Origin: Pararge aegeria
Lineage: Eukaryota; Arthropoda; Insecta; Lepidoptera; Nymphalidae
Direction: 5' to 3'
Assembly (NCBI RefSeq): GCF_905163445.1
Contig: NC_053205.1
Location: 4,921,001-4,985,000, forward strand
DNA length: 64,000 bases
In this document: in pieces, positions 1 through 10,934 of the stretch
How the letters are laid out: each line of letters begins with the position of its first letter
How positions within the stretch are numbered: the first letter of the stretch is position 1
Program-made: the position numbers and the translations under genes
The notes under the pieces: model-generated
Told to the model about the DNA's origin: nothing
Seen by the model: only the letters and a program-made list of their open reading frames with translations
Databases searched by the model: none

Positions 1-67
1 CCGAGAAGTATACCTCACACTTCGAGGAATTCAGATTTAAACCGATCTTGGCAAATCTTCATTGTTT

Positions 68-165
68 TTTACATTAATTATAGCCCGCTTATGTTTAATG
101 TCTAAAGGTAAATCTATATAAGAAGATCCTTTTAATGGGTTAAATTTATTAATGTTTATATCAAT
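68..165. repeat. 98-bp direct repeat, left copy (target duplication)
   Basis: Identical to 1008-1105. The two copies flank the CR1-like insertion, and each carries the same piece of the minus-strand zinc-finger gene, so this is a duplicated target site. Confidence 0.85.
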
Positions 166-877
166 TGCGAAAGTGAATTTTTCTGGTATTCCGCAAGTCA
201 CTTTTGATGGGTCTCTGCTGCCTTATAGCAAAACTGTGAAAAACCTAGGCATTCTCATGGACAGCAGTTTATCTTGGAGGCCGCAAGTAGCCCGTGTAAG
301 CCAGAAAGTTTTTAGTGCCTTTGGGTCCTTAAAAAGATGGAAAAATATCAAGACTAAGATTTTATTAGCCAATAACCTTCTTCTTCCTATTTTAGATTAT
401 GCCGATGCCTGTTATTTAGACTTGACTGAGGACCTTCTGGATAAGCTGGAGCGACTACAAAACTTATGCATAAGATTCATATTTGGTCTCAGGAAATATG
501 ATCACATCTCTGAGTATCGCAAAAAATTGAAGTGGCTTCCTATTAGGCATCGGCGTAATCTGCATGTCCTTTCAATCCTGTATTCTACTCTTTTTCATCC
601 TTGGACACCACTCTACCTTAAACAACGCTTTCATTTCCTTTGCCCGTGTCCATCTCAAGGATCTCAGCGTTCTGCTAGGGAGAATATTCTCCGAATGATG
701 AAATGTAAGTCTCAAAGTTACTCGGAATCCTTCACAATAAAAGCTGCAACGCTGTGGAATGCACTCCCTGACGATATTCGTCGCTCTAAATCCCTAGCTC
801 TTTCAAAAGCCGTGTTAGACATCACTATTTGTCATTATAATTTTGTTGTTCGTATATGTGTACTTATGTATCTATAG
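166..877 (+). CDS. Reverse transcriptase C-terminal fragment (CR1-like)
   Basis: This is the region after the catalytic core of a non-LTR reverse transcriptase. The recognisable series is VKNLGILMD, ILDYADACYLDLTEDLL, LERLQNLCIRFIFGLRKYDH, LPIRHRRN and LWNALPDDIRR, which recurs in insect CR1/Daphne-like elements. The catalytic YxDD lies upstream and is missing, so the fragment is inactive. The first ATG of the open frame (152) lies in the target duplication and is not the native start. Confidence 0.85.
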
Positions 878-1007
878 TAAATATATATAAATATTTGTTA
901 AAATATATATATATATATATATATATATTTATTTATATCTTATTTTATTTATCTCTTTTAATAATTTATTATATTAGTTATTAGTAGTATGTACTTAAGT
1001 GTGTAAA
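166..1007 (+). mobile_element. 5'-truncated CR1/Jockey-group non-LTR retrotransposon
   Basis: Insertion bounded by the 98-bp duplication. It keeps only the C-terminal part of the reverse transcriptase ORF (166-877) and a short 3' tail with an (AT)n run at about 899-927. The reading frame is open to its stop, which suggests a fairly young insertion. Confidence 0.8.
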
Positions 1008-1105
1008 TTTACATTAATTATAGCCCGCTTATGTTTAATGTCTAAAGGTAAATCTATATAAGAAGATCCTTTTAATGGGTTAAATTTATTAATGTTTATA
1101 TCAAT
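1008..1105. repeat. 98-bp direct repeat, right copy (target duplication)
   Basis: Identical to 68-165. It is unusually long for a non-LTR target duplication. The right copy is continuous with the rest of the interrupted gene. Confidence 0.85.
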
Positions 1106-1897
1106 ATACTTTATTTTTTTAAGACTCCATCCACTGTCTTTCTTTTCAAAATTACTTACTTTATTTGAAATTTCTGTACTGCTACTAGAATAAATAACAC
1201 TAATGTCATCACCTAAACAAAACATATAATTAAATGTTTGAAAATCAAAAGTATTTTCTATATTTTTTGTTGGTTGTACAAAATCTCCTTGTAAAATAAA
1301 ATTTACTTTTATTGTAGTATGCTCTTTTAAAGCATTATCAAGCAAATTATATACAGTATTTTTAATTATGTTAAGAAAGAGCTCAGGAGTTTCGAATATA
1401 GAATTAGTTTTAGTAGAATTGGGGATTCTGTACGTTACTATCCGCCGTCCGAAAGCAGTTTCTATTGAAGATTATTTAAGTTGGGATTTAAACTTAGAAC
1501 ATTTTTGCTATGAGTCTTGCTTTTAAGATGATTGGTATAATATTTCCTGTTAACATATACTTTGCAGTTAGGGCATTCGATAGTATTATTGTTTGTAGAA
1601 CTTACAGATTTAGTTGTTTCTTCCTGTATTGGGTTCGTTGTTACCACCGCAGCAGATGTTGAAGGCTCTTGAGAACATGGACGCTTACTCGAAGAATATT
1701 TAGTGACAGCAATTTTTCTTTTTACACCTCCTCCACTTTGTCTTGATCTGAAAATAATTAAAATGATAAAATCAAATAACATATCTTAAAACGCAATAGC
1801 ATTACTAATACACTAGTAATAATTTACCATTTTTTATACACATTACGCAGTACGCCATCATAGGAAACACGCCATCAATTTCATCGCTTGAAATGGA

Positions 1898-2074
1898 TCA
1901 CGCGGAAGTAAAGTGATCCGTACAAGGGGTATAAAAAGGTTTTATGTCTGGATCTTCTAACAACCAACTCGGAAGTTTATCACTTATGTACCACAATCGT
2001 ATATACCTATGCATCTTATTAACCACAAATGGTTTAGTGAATACACTAATGTCATCGTTGGTTAAAGATTCCAT
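1898..2074 (-). CDS. Small ORF, 58 codons, unrecognised
   Basis: An ATG-initiated frame from 2074 to a TGA at 1900-1898. It lies inside the intron of the zinc-finger gene on the same strand. The peptide is protein-like in composition (aromatic-rich middle LWYISDKLPSWLLEDPDIKP), with no signal peptide and no motif I know. It could be an alternative exon of the surrounding gene, a separate small gene of the same element, or chance. Confidence 0.3.
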   Translation of the reverse strand: MESLTNDDISVFTKPFVVNKMHRYIRLWYISDKLPSWLLEDPDIKPFYTPCTDHFTSA

Positions 2075-2528
2075 AGTGATTTTTTGCTTTCACAGTTTAC
2101 CACTCAATGAGTAAAACTAAGAATCATCCGAACATTTATATAAGGCACGCCCCACTCTCAGAACAGACAAGATGCAATAAGTATTCTTATGTAACTTAAA
2201 CAATAATGAAAATATACTCACAAAGCAGCTTGATCGGTTTCTACTTGTATACACAGGTTCACTAAGTCAAATTCAACTTCCGCTGCTTGACATAGCTCAA
2301 CCATTTCTTCTTCGTAAACAAAGTCGTTGAGTTCGACAGTCATTGTGCAGTTTTGTGTGGTAACTTAGAATATGAAGTACATTTAGTGTGTGTGTGGATT
2401 CGAAATGTTAGTAGCTGTGAACCTTAAGATGCGATTCCACCAATGTGCCGAACTGTGCGGCACTGTAACGCACAGTGTATGACACAAATGTTCACGCTTG
2501 TCGACTCACTCCGACAAACAATAACAAA

Positions 2529-2563
2529 ATGTGCGCGAACATTTTAGAAATGTTCGCGCACAT
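2529..2563. repeat. Subterminal perfect palindrome of H1
   Basis: Two 16-bp arms (2529-2544 and 2548-2563, containing GTGCGCGAAC) separated by TAG. Further GTGCGCGCAC-like words follow. It lies between the left end of H1 and the MADF start and is a plausible binding site for transposase or MADF protein. Confidence 0.6.
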
Positions 2564-2706
2564 CTGTATACTTTTGTGCGCGCACACATGCATGCAATGG
2601 ACTCCTGTCGACGCGTACACGCTTGTTGTTCGCGAACTCAGTCTTGCTTCCGCTACCGGAGCGAAAACATTTATGTGTACGCGCACATTGTTTGATTAAG
2701 TTAAGT

Positions 2707-4425
2707 ATGGATTGGACGAATGATAAAATTATAAAATTTATTCAAGCAATTGAAACTTATCCTCTACTATGGGATTCCAGTCACAATGATTATAAAAATA
2801 GAAACAAAAAACACGATGCCACTCTAGAGTTGGCTCAAAGTTTCAATTGTGACTCGATTGAGATAATGAGAAAATGGAAAATTATTTTGGCTCAATATCG
2901 AAGAGAAAAGAAGAAAATCGCGGAATCAAAATCTTCAGGTTCTGGTATATCAAACATATACAAGCCAAAATGGTTTGGTTATGCATATTTGAATTTCTTT
3001 CATGGAAGGGACGAACCGAATGCCAGTGTGAACTCACTGGACGAAATAAATGAACAGGTACGTTTAAATTTTTTATTTTCAAACCTCTGCTTTTATTTTT
3101 AGTTATGCTTTTTACGCTAGTGTTTCTTGCCATGCCACCATTCCGATGCCAGTTTGGAAATAATGTGCAAATTCTTCTCGTATGTCTTTCGCATCACCAG
3201 ATGGTCTTCTTCCGATATGTCTTAAGGGTAGTAAGTTTGCCATGGGTGCATCGCGCCGCCAACTTCCATCGATAGTGCTATGAGTAATTTGGTTCTCAGT
3301 ATCAAAACTGCCAAAAGAAGTATAAAGTTGCGCAGACGACTTTTGTGTCATCAAAAAATTATGCAAGTAACAACATGTCAATGTTATTAATTGTGCCTTT
3401 TCTGGAGCTAACAGTATAGGTTTTCTGAGTACGCGAAATACAGCGGACAAAATGCCAAATACATTTTCCACAACACGTCTCGCTCTGCTCAACCGATAGT
3501 TAAATGTTCTTTCTTTTGATCTTTTGTCATGTTGACCGGGATATGGTTTCATTAAATTTATATCTAATGCAAAAGCATCATCTGCCACAATGACATGTGG
3601 AATTGGTTTGTTCCTTCCGGGTAGCGCATAAGGTGGAGGCAAATTTAATTTTCCTTGCTGAAGATTAGCATAGAATCCAGTATTTTTGAAGACACCACCA
3701 TCCGATATTCTTCCTTTACAACCGACATCTACGTACGTAAATTTATAATTTGCATCAACCAGTGCTAAAAGTACAATGCTGAAATCACCTTTGTAATTAA
3801 AAAAGTCACTTCCAGTATTCTTTGGAGCTTGAACAACAACATGTTTGCCATCCATAGCCCCAATGCAATGAGGGAAATTCCATAGATGGTCAAATTGACG
3901 TTCTATCATCATCCATTCTTCTGAAGTGTTAGGCATCTGAAAAAAGAAATCTTATTATTATTTCAGCTAACACAAGATATCCAGGAACACACAGTGAATG
4001 AAGATCAAGAATCTCCTCATGAAAGGCCAGTCGAAAAGTTTAAAGCTCCGAAGAACTCGCAGAAACGTCGTGCTGTCGATGAAGACCCGAGAATTGCTCA
4101 TGCTTTGTCCATTATGGATAACGTAAACAAGCAGATGGAAGCAAAAAAACATGATGATGACGACATTTTTGCTGCAGCCGTCGCAACGAAGTTAAGGAAA
4201 ATTAAAGATGAGCGGACGAAGATTTTAGTGCAAAGAGATATTGATAATTTATTGTATGATGCTATTATTGGTACTGGAAAATATACTGCGACTCCAATGC
4301 CTTCACCGTATTCAGATTCGTCGAATTCTCAGATCCGAGTTTCAAGTTTTCAGATCCGTGATAATGATGACTCAGATCTTTTACGCCAGAATGACAGCGA
4401 AATATTAACTTGGCATGATATGTAA
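2707..4425 (+). CDS. H1 MADF-domain DNA-binding accessory protein
   Basis: Two exons: 2707-3057 (donor AG/GTACG) and 3967-4425 (acceptor TTTCAG), phase 0, giving 269 aa. Residues about 8-100 form a MADF (Myb/SANT-like) domain: LWDSSHNDYKNRNKKHDA, then a basic RKWKIILAQYRREKKKI helix and the GSGISNIYKPKWF end. Exon 2 is acidic or disordered with a BESS-like helix (DDIFAAAVATKLRKI). In known Harbingers a second Myb-like protein helps the transposase reach the nucleus and bind the ends; that role is inferred here. Its single intron contains the whole second exon of the transposase on the other strand. Confidence 0.88.
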
Positions 4426-4901
4426 TGCAATAAAAGTAACTAAAATTAAATGTCATTTTATTTTCTTACCTTAATATTTTCATTCAACACGCTTATCAAC
4501 GCCTTACAGGTTTCAGGTACAATCCGAGCAATAAGTTCTTTTGAAACTTTAAATAAATACATTAAACTTGCAAAAGAATCTCCAGTAGCAAGATATCTTA
4601 AAGTAATTGCAAGCCTTATTGAAACAGGGACACATTTTCTGTAGTTTGTATCTTGCTTAGCAATAAGAGGACTAACTGCATTGACCAGCAACTCAAAATC
4701 TTCGCACGATATTCGAGTGAAATTTTTAAATCCACTCAATGGATCTATTTTTATTTCTTCTACAAATCTATTCGTTTCTTCATTTCGTCGCTGTAGGAAA
4801 GGCCTCACCCAACAACGCGGTTTCTTTCTTCGTTTCTTTTTAAGAAGACTTAATAAAACACAAGCTGCAGCACAAAGCACTACGTTTTCCCGCCCGTCCA
4901 T
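3112..4901 (-). CDS. H1 PIF/Harbinger transposase (DDE)
   Basis: Two exons: 4901-4470 (ATG at 4901, donor GTAAGA) and 3936-3112 (acceptor TTTCAG), phase 0, giving 418 aa. Exon 1 holds the N-terminal basic stretch and a helix-turn-helix region ending in CVPVSIRLAITLRYLATGDS...IVPETC. Exon 2 is the DDE_Tnp_4 nuclease. The first Asp is in GAMDGKHV, the second in VADDAF, the Glu in RARRVVENVFGIL, and the protein ends in the family's usual WQE...LA tail. The later in-frame start was preferred because it matches the length of relatives in this window. The intron contains MADF exon 2. Confidence 0.93.
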
Positions 4902-5405
4902 ATTAACAACTGAAGACAGACAACTCTTCTCAGTGAACATGTTCGTGCACAAGTGTGCCATATTGTGCGTTTACAAAAGTTACGCACAACCTTGCCGGTG
5001 GAGACAGCAGCTAGACACGATTACCAGCTTAGTACGTGCACTGCTGGAGTTTTGCACAAAATGTTTGTAAACAAATGTGCTGCACACTATTTTGGTGGAA
5101 TCGTACCATTACGGGTTACAACAGCGTCACCGGTGGGTCGGGGCGAGCGCGTAGCGTGATGATGAAGGGTTTTGAGCCCCAGGGCTCGATGAATATCGGG
5201 GTGACGTCTACCTAGGGGCGTCTCCTGCGAGACTCGGACCTCGGCTTAGGCGGACGTCGGAATTTGGAGGACTGATCGGACGGTGATTAGTCCTTACGTC
5301 CCCGTGGCCGTGGATTGTGTCCACGTCCGGGTAACGTAAAGCTTCATACATACGTAACGATTTATCGTAGCGATTTCAGACTGTGCAGATAAATCGAACG
5401 TTCCT

Positions 5406-7322
5406 AGTGCCTCCACACGCCTCCGATATCGACGTCCTCCACTAATAAAGAAACAAGACACTGTAATGAGAGAAGCTATAAGTCCTCATGAAAGATTAAC
5501 TGCTACACTGCGATTTCTAGCTACAGGACGTTCCTACCAATGTATGAAGTTTTCTACAATAATATCACCGCAAGCTCTTAGCCAAATAATCCCTGAAACC
5601 TGTGATGCTCTGTACGAGGTTCTACGGAAAGATTACTTAAAGGTAAGGAATGAAAAATACTATATTAATCAACAAATTATTTATTAATTAAGCTTTTAGG
5701 ACGTATTGAAGAACATTTTACGAATAAGTTAAGTACTTTTTTATTAATCATTAACATTACGTAAATAGGAAGTAATTGTATTATCAGATTGTGTATGGTC
5801 TGGCTCTAATGGTGATGTAAATTCTATTGATGATTGAGTGTGTGGTTGAGTGTAAATGATTTGAGTGTGTGGTTGAGTGAAAAGATTTTGAGTGTGTGGT
5901 TGAGTGTAAATGACTTGAGTGTGTGACTGAGTGTGTGACTCAGTGGAAAGGTTTTGAATTTGTGGCTGAGTGGAAAGGTTTTGTATGTGTGGCTCAGAGG
6001 AAAAGTTTTGAATGTGTGGCTGTGTGGAAAAAGTAGTATTTGCAAAGTCATCATATTTTCTTACAGTGTGTGATATAGTTAAGCTACCCATTTCAGCCAA
6101 GAACAGAGTTTCATTAATTATTTTTTCTGCTATAATTCTCTGTTCTTTTGGTAACTCTTGTAGTTTCATCCCAACATTTTTGCCAAAAACTTCAAAACGA
6201 TTATCGGGTTGTTTAGGCCTTTTAAAATGATCATTTACGGACTTAAGTACGTCTTCAGTTAATGTATTTTTTTTTGGTCTTGGCCGAACACGACCCGAGA
6301 TTGATGTAGCTCGTTCGCTGTCAGAACGGTTTGCCGGGGTCGGTGTGTCTGATTCGTTGTCGGAATAGGCCAGTGTTGGTGTGTCTCGATCGGTGTCTGG
6401 ACAATCGTAGCTCGTTGAGCTAATGCCGGTGGTTGACTGCGTCTGTAAAATAGAAGAACTATTATATTCCTGAAACTACTATACTAATCATGTACTCATT
6501 TTGTTACAGTTTCCAAAAAGAGAAGAAGAGTGGAGAATAATAGCGAGAGAATTTGAGCAGAAGTGGAACTTTCCTCACTGTTTAGGTGCTATTGATGGCA
6601 AGCACGTTGAAATCGTGCCCCCAAGTAACAGTGGCTCGTTTTATTATAACTATAAACATAGACACAGTATGGTATTACTAGCAATCGTTGATGCAAAATA
6701 CAGATTCCTGTTAGTTGATTTTGGGACAAATGGAAGGGTTTCCGATGGCGGAGTATTGTTGAATACAAAATTTTATGAAAAACTTGAAAAAAAGGCGTTA
6801 AATATTCCTACAGAAGAAAGGTTACATAATAGTCCACGAATACTGCCATATGTATTTGTAGCTGATGACGCGTTTCCTCTAAGAAAGGACATGATGAAGC
6901 CATTTCGGCAAAGTGACTTAGATAGTAGAATTAAGAAGATATATAATTATCGGACATCGCGAGCACGCCGTATAGTCGAAAACGCTTTTGGTATACTAGC
7001 GGCGAGGTTCAGAATTTACAGAACACAAATGAATATGTCGCCTGAAACTATTGGGTCAGTCGTAAGAGCAACCTGTGCTTTGCATAATTATTTGATGTCA
7101 TCATCGCTTAATTCATACGCTCCTTCAGAATGTTTCGATAGTGAACATTATGAGGAAGGTACGATAACGTCAGGATTCACAACCAACGACTCAACACTTG
7201 AACCATTACAAAGAACTACACAAGGCCGTACAATTCAAACAGCAAATCAGATAAGAAGTCAATTTATGACGTATTTTGTAACTGAAGGGAAAGTTCCTTG
7301 GCAAGACAATTTTGTTCATTAA
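5406..7322 (+). pseudogene. H2 PIF/Harbinger transposase, N-terminus deleted
   Basis: The exon 1 remnant (open frame to the donor at 5642) starts directly in the conserved part after the N-terminal basic region (SPHERLTATLRFLATGRS...IIPETC). The normal start and the first 80 or so codons are missing. Exon 2 runs 6510-7322 (acceptor TTACAG), phase 0, with intact catalytic residues (GAIDGKHV, VADDAF, RARRIVENAFGIL) and C-terminus. ATG 5466 is available but would give a truncated protein. The intron (5643-6509) holds MADF exon 2 of the opposite strand. Confidence 0.85.
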
Positions 7323-7775
7323 TGTCAAAATACAGGACTTGTATTCGAGTAATATAATTAAGCAATAAATATTTTTTCAGAAATAAAAACTTACCTCATT
7401 TTCGTCATCATCAATATTCGATGTAGATGGTCTTGGTACTTCTTGATCGTATAAAAAACTCAATAACTCAAAGTACCATAAACGAGGTTTATAAATCTCG
7501 TCAGTCCCTGCTCCAGATTTACACGATTTTTTTATTTTATTGAGCTCTTTTTTATATGTAGTTCGAAGATTATTAATCTTCTTAACCACTGTATCCCTGG
7601 TGGCATTTGGATCTATGGGTTTGTATTTTTCGATTAGCCTGTCGTAGGCGGCATTTTTTTTGTTGCGGTCGTGGTAATCCTTACTTGTAGTCTTCCAAAG
7701 GCAAGTTTCGTTTCTGTAGCTTTCTATAAAATCTTGAAGTAGTTCGCGCTGTCCAACTCTTTCGTCTTCCGACAT
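5744..7775 (-). CDS. H2 MADF-domain accessory protein
   Basis: Exon 1 runs 7775-7395 (donor GTAAG) and exon 2 runs 6442-5744 (acceptor TTACAG), phase 0, giving 359 aa. Exon 1 is a MADF domain: FIESYRNETCLWKTTSKDYH, VVKKINNLRTTYKKELNKI and GTDEIYKPRLWYFE. Exon 2 begins with a low-complexity Asp/Thr/Ser stretch, has a basic RPRPKKN patch and a helical EQRIIAEKIINETLF region, and ends in about ten imperfect repeats of (S/T)QPHTQ(N/I)(L/I). The repeat tail is unlike the other MADF proteins here. The intron encloses transposase exon 2. Confidence 0.86.
5826..6034. repeat. Coding minisatellite in H2 MADF gene
   Basis: Tandem imperfect units of about 21-24 bp (plus-strand core GAGTGTGTGGTTGAGTG) encode the HTQ-rich repeats of the MADF protein's C-terminus. 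The units keep the frame. Confidence 0.75.
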
Positions 7776-8291
7776 GTTTCTGTGAAAGCGATGTGCACGT
7801 GCGCACACTAGCAAGCTCCGTGAAGTACTGCCGAACTGAGCGATCGCCGTCCACACGCAACGATAAAACTGTGCAAATGTAATCGACAACGATTTATCTG
7901 ATAGAAATTGCAACTGCCACCGACGAACGATTATCGACAACGATTTTTCATACACACGATCGACAAAACTGCGCAAACTGGTCTGCACAGATTTATCGCT
8001 ACGATAAATCGTTACGTATGTATGAGGAAGAAATCGGGGACCTCGTCTTCGCCGGCGAAGACGCTGTGTCGTTGTAAAGGTGGGTACAGATTGGTGCAAT
8101 GCAACATGTAATGTAATATTCTGCCTTACATTGCATGTTCCCTGCTGCCTTGTACGTGTGGCGCGCGCGGTACGCGCATTGACTACGAATCATTCGAGAA
8201 CATCTGTTCCCGCATTTCGTAACTGGCCCTCGTCACACGTGTTCTTTTCTTTGGCCACATCACTCTACTTAAGTCGATATACTTACGAATC

Positions 8292-10128
8292 ATGGAGTCT
8301 GAAGACAGCCTTCTTGCTCTGACGATTATCAGTGCTTCATTGTTAATCATTCATCGACTTTTAAAAAAACCCCAAAGACCCCGACGTTGGTGGCGCACAG
8401 AATTATATAAACGGAGAGAAGGCAGAGAACTGCTTACAGATACGAATTTCCAGCATATAAGTGGTCAATACAAAAGTTTTACTAGGATGACGCCAACAGA
8501 TTTTGAAAATTTACTCGCGATAGTCGGACCAAGAATAAGTCGAAAATATTCAAATTTAAGAGCTCCAATTTCAGCCCAAGATAGACTAGCGATTACTCTT
8601 CGATTTTTAAGCTCCGGGGACTCTTACACAAGTCTACAGTATACATTTAGAGTATCTAAACAATCTATTAGTGGAATTGTTCCTGAAGTGTGCTCTGCTA
8701 TAATTGAAGAATTAAAAGAAAACATTAAGGTACGTATAATCAAAATCTTTATTTTTCTTTGTTAACTAAATTAAATCAGTAAAATCATCTATAGAAGAGT
8801 GCTGTGAGTCTTGTGAAGAGACCGACGAAGGCTGCTGGTTGATTGAGTAGTCAGCAGCGTCTACATTTTCTGCTGTGGTATAACCGTAGGATACTGAAGT
8901 TGAGGGACGATTGGAGTATGGTTCTGTATATGCATTTGGTTGATGTTGCCAAGATTCATAATATCCCCTGTCGGCTTTCATAATAATTTCAAATATTGCG
9001 TGTTCAACCGAAATCCTAGTCTGAGAGGAATAGTTACTCATTTTAGCTCCTAGAAATGAAACAAAACTTTTAGTTAAGTCAGGAATGCTTGATTTACTGT
9101 CCAATTTCTGTGCAGTGGTTTTCAATATCCCCACTACATCGGTAAGAACATTGTTTTCGTCTCTTCTGGATCGTTTCGGTTCCTGTAGACCATGCTCATT
9201 TGGTGGTGCTGGAGGGGTGAACTCATGTTGCGTGGCTTCGGTGGCATTGTTTTTGGAGACTGAGCGTTGAATGGACTCCTGGAAATAATTATAACGATAT
9301 AAGTATTTTTTTTTAAGGTACCCACGACTGCCAACGCCTGGTTGAAGATAAGCAAGGAGTTTGAAGACCGGTGGAACTTCCCACACTGTATAGGGGCATT
9401 GGACGGGAAGCACGTTTTACTTCAAGCCCCTATTAAAAGTGGAACCGAGTTTTATAATTATAAACAACATTTTAGCATCGTTTTGTTTGCTCTAGTTGAT
9501 GCAGACTATAATTTTCTATTCGTAGACGTTGGTTGTCAAGGGAGGATTTCTGATGGCGGAGTTTTCAAAGATACCCAATTATATGATAAGATAGAAAATC
9601 GAACATTAGACCTGCCAGTCACGTCCCCTATCCGATAGAAATGTTTCTATACCATATTTTTTTTTAGGCGATAGTGCGTTTGCTTTAAGTGAATACTTGA
9701 TGAAGCCATATGCTGGGATACATCCAAAGGGTTCATCGAAGAGAATATTTAATTATAGATTAAGCAGAGCTAGACGGGTTGTTGAAAACGTATTTGGCAT
9801 TGTATCGTCTGTGTTCAGAGTTTTAAGAAAACCAATGCTTTTACAACCCCATAAAGCTGAATTGGTAGTTATGGCAATCACTCTTTTGCACAATTATTTA
9901 AAACGTCACTCTACAAACGTGTACATGATTCCAGGGTTAGTTGATAGGGAGGAAGATGGAAATTTAAATGAAGGTACGTGGAGGCAAAATAATAATAACA
10001 TCACATCAATACTGCCTGTAAGAAATATCCCTAGACGATCACCTGCGCATCTTAATGCTATCAGAGACGAATTAGCTGATTATTTTATGAATGAAGGAAA
10101 GGTTTCTTGGCAAGACAGATGCTCTTAG
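8292..10128 (+). pseudogene. H3 PIF/Harbinger transposase with frameshift
   Basis: Exon 1 runs 8292-8729 (ATG 8292, donor AAG/GTACG) and exon 2 starts at 9318 (acceptor TTTAAG), phase 0. DDE motifs are GALDGKHV, GDSAF (second Asp) and RARRVVENVFGIV. At the C-run near 9626-9632 the frame shifts by one base and runs into TAG at 9636-9638, then resumes in another frame through 9640-9700 to a normal C-terminus (WQDR) at 10128. Apart from this indel the gene looks complete, so inactivation is recent or is a sequencing error. Confidence 0.88.
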
Positions 10129-10934
10129 TTTAAATCTTACCGTATTTTTTCTCTTTCTTGGTGTGTTTCTATCGTCCAAGAACTTTAAAGCATTGTAGGC
10201 AAACCATCGACTTGTGTATGTGTCCGAAGTACCTGCAATAAAACACACATACATTAATACACTTTTATTTATTTACTAGCTTTACTTTAATTATTGACCT
10301 ATAGTTAGTTACTGCACATAATTCTTTTAATAATAAACTATGTTATTTAATGCATAATAGCAATACTATTCTAGCTCCTACAAAACGTACAATATTGAAT
10401 TTAAACAAATAAATTAAAAATAAATCCCTTGGCAGCCACATTTAACTATCAACTTTTTATTATTTAATCGGGTTAAAACATCCTGTATAAATTGAATATA
10501 AATATGTTTTTATTCGCTAGGTACCTAGGTATAAATAGTTTATGCTACTACCTAGATTTATAAACTCCATTGTACTTTTTTTCTAATTTGATTTTATTAT
10601 CTAAGTAGGTACCTTAATTTTTTGATGACTTAAATTGTAATAAATACCTATATAAAAACAAATAAAATGCGTTATTCTTACCTTTTCCAGTCCCCTTGGA
10701 TTTTTTTTCCTTTCCTTTTTCACGGCGGTAAGAAGAGAGAAGACTTATCATTTTGTTATTGCACTTTTCTGCTGTTATTTTCAATACATTTCCGATTTCG
10801 TCCCACGCATCTTTCTTTAAATTTTGTTTATAAAAGTTTTCATTTTGAGGGTTCCATAAAACTTCCCTTGTTCTGTATTCCTCTATCAATAAAAGTGACT
10901 CGTCATCACTCCACGCACCCTCTTTCACCGCCAT
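8766..10934 (-). CDS. H3 MADF-domain accessory protein, three exons
   Basis: Exons 10934-10682, 10232-10141 and 9278-8766 give 285 aa with all junction phases consistent (donors GTAAG, GTAAG; acceptors TTGCAG, TTCCAG). Exon 1 has the MADF start (EEYRTREVLWNPQNENFYKQ...NNKMISLLSSYRREK). Exon 2 supplies the aromatic end of the domain (YTSRWFAYNALKFL). Exon 3 is Ser/Pro/Gln-rich and acidic with a helical middle. Transposase exon 2 lies in the intron between exons 2 and 3, and MADF exon 3 lies in the transposase intron. Confidence 0.85.
10235..10680. other. AT-rich intron of H3 MADF gene
   Basis: About 450 bp of AT-rich sequence between MADF exons 1 and 2. I see no ORF, repeat or RNA gene in it. 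Confidence 0.6.

Larger units (their letters stand above)
1..2343 (-). pseudogene. Broken zinc-finger gene of virus/Polinton-associated type
   Basis: A two-exon gene can be read. Exon 1 runs 2343 to 2222 (ATG at 2343, 40 codons plus 2 nt, acidic, donor GTGAGT). The acceptor is at 1748-1750 and exon 2 starts at 1747 in matching phase. Exon 2 encodes a basic, Ser-rich stretch and one C2H2 finger (CPNC...HLKSKTH). It loses frame near 1468 and continues to 995 with the conserved motifs DSGWSLKKI and NPLKGSSYIDLP. A CR1-like insertion at 166-1007 then cuts it, and its tail reappears at 165-23 before a stop. From memory, this order (finger, then SGW...NPLRGSSYI...KKAIINV) is the N-terminal part of insect proteins linked to type-B DNA polymerases of Polinton-like or virus-derived elements. 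Family assignment is inference; that the gene is broken is seen directly. Confidence 0.55.
2427..5108. mobile_element. PIF/Harbinger element H1
   Basis: Both ends carry an inverted repeat around CGATTCCACCAA, flanked by TTA duplications at 2424-2426 and 5109-5111, the 3-bp target typical of PIF/Harbinger. It holds a complete transposase gene (minus) and a complete MADF gene (plus). Both reading frames and all splice sites are intact, so it may be autonomous. Confidence 0.92.
5344..8025. mobile_element. PIF/Harbinger element H2
   Basis: Inverted repeats of about 30 bp begin TCATACATACG at both ends and are rich in CGATTTATCG words. I could not find a matching 3-bp duplication. The transposase gene has lost its 5' end next to the left terminus, so H2 is internally deleted. 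The MADF gene is intact. Confidence 0.85.
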
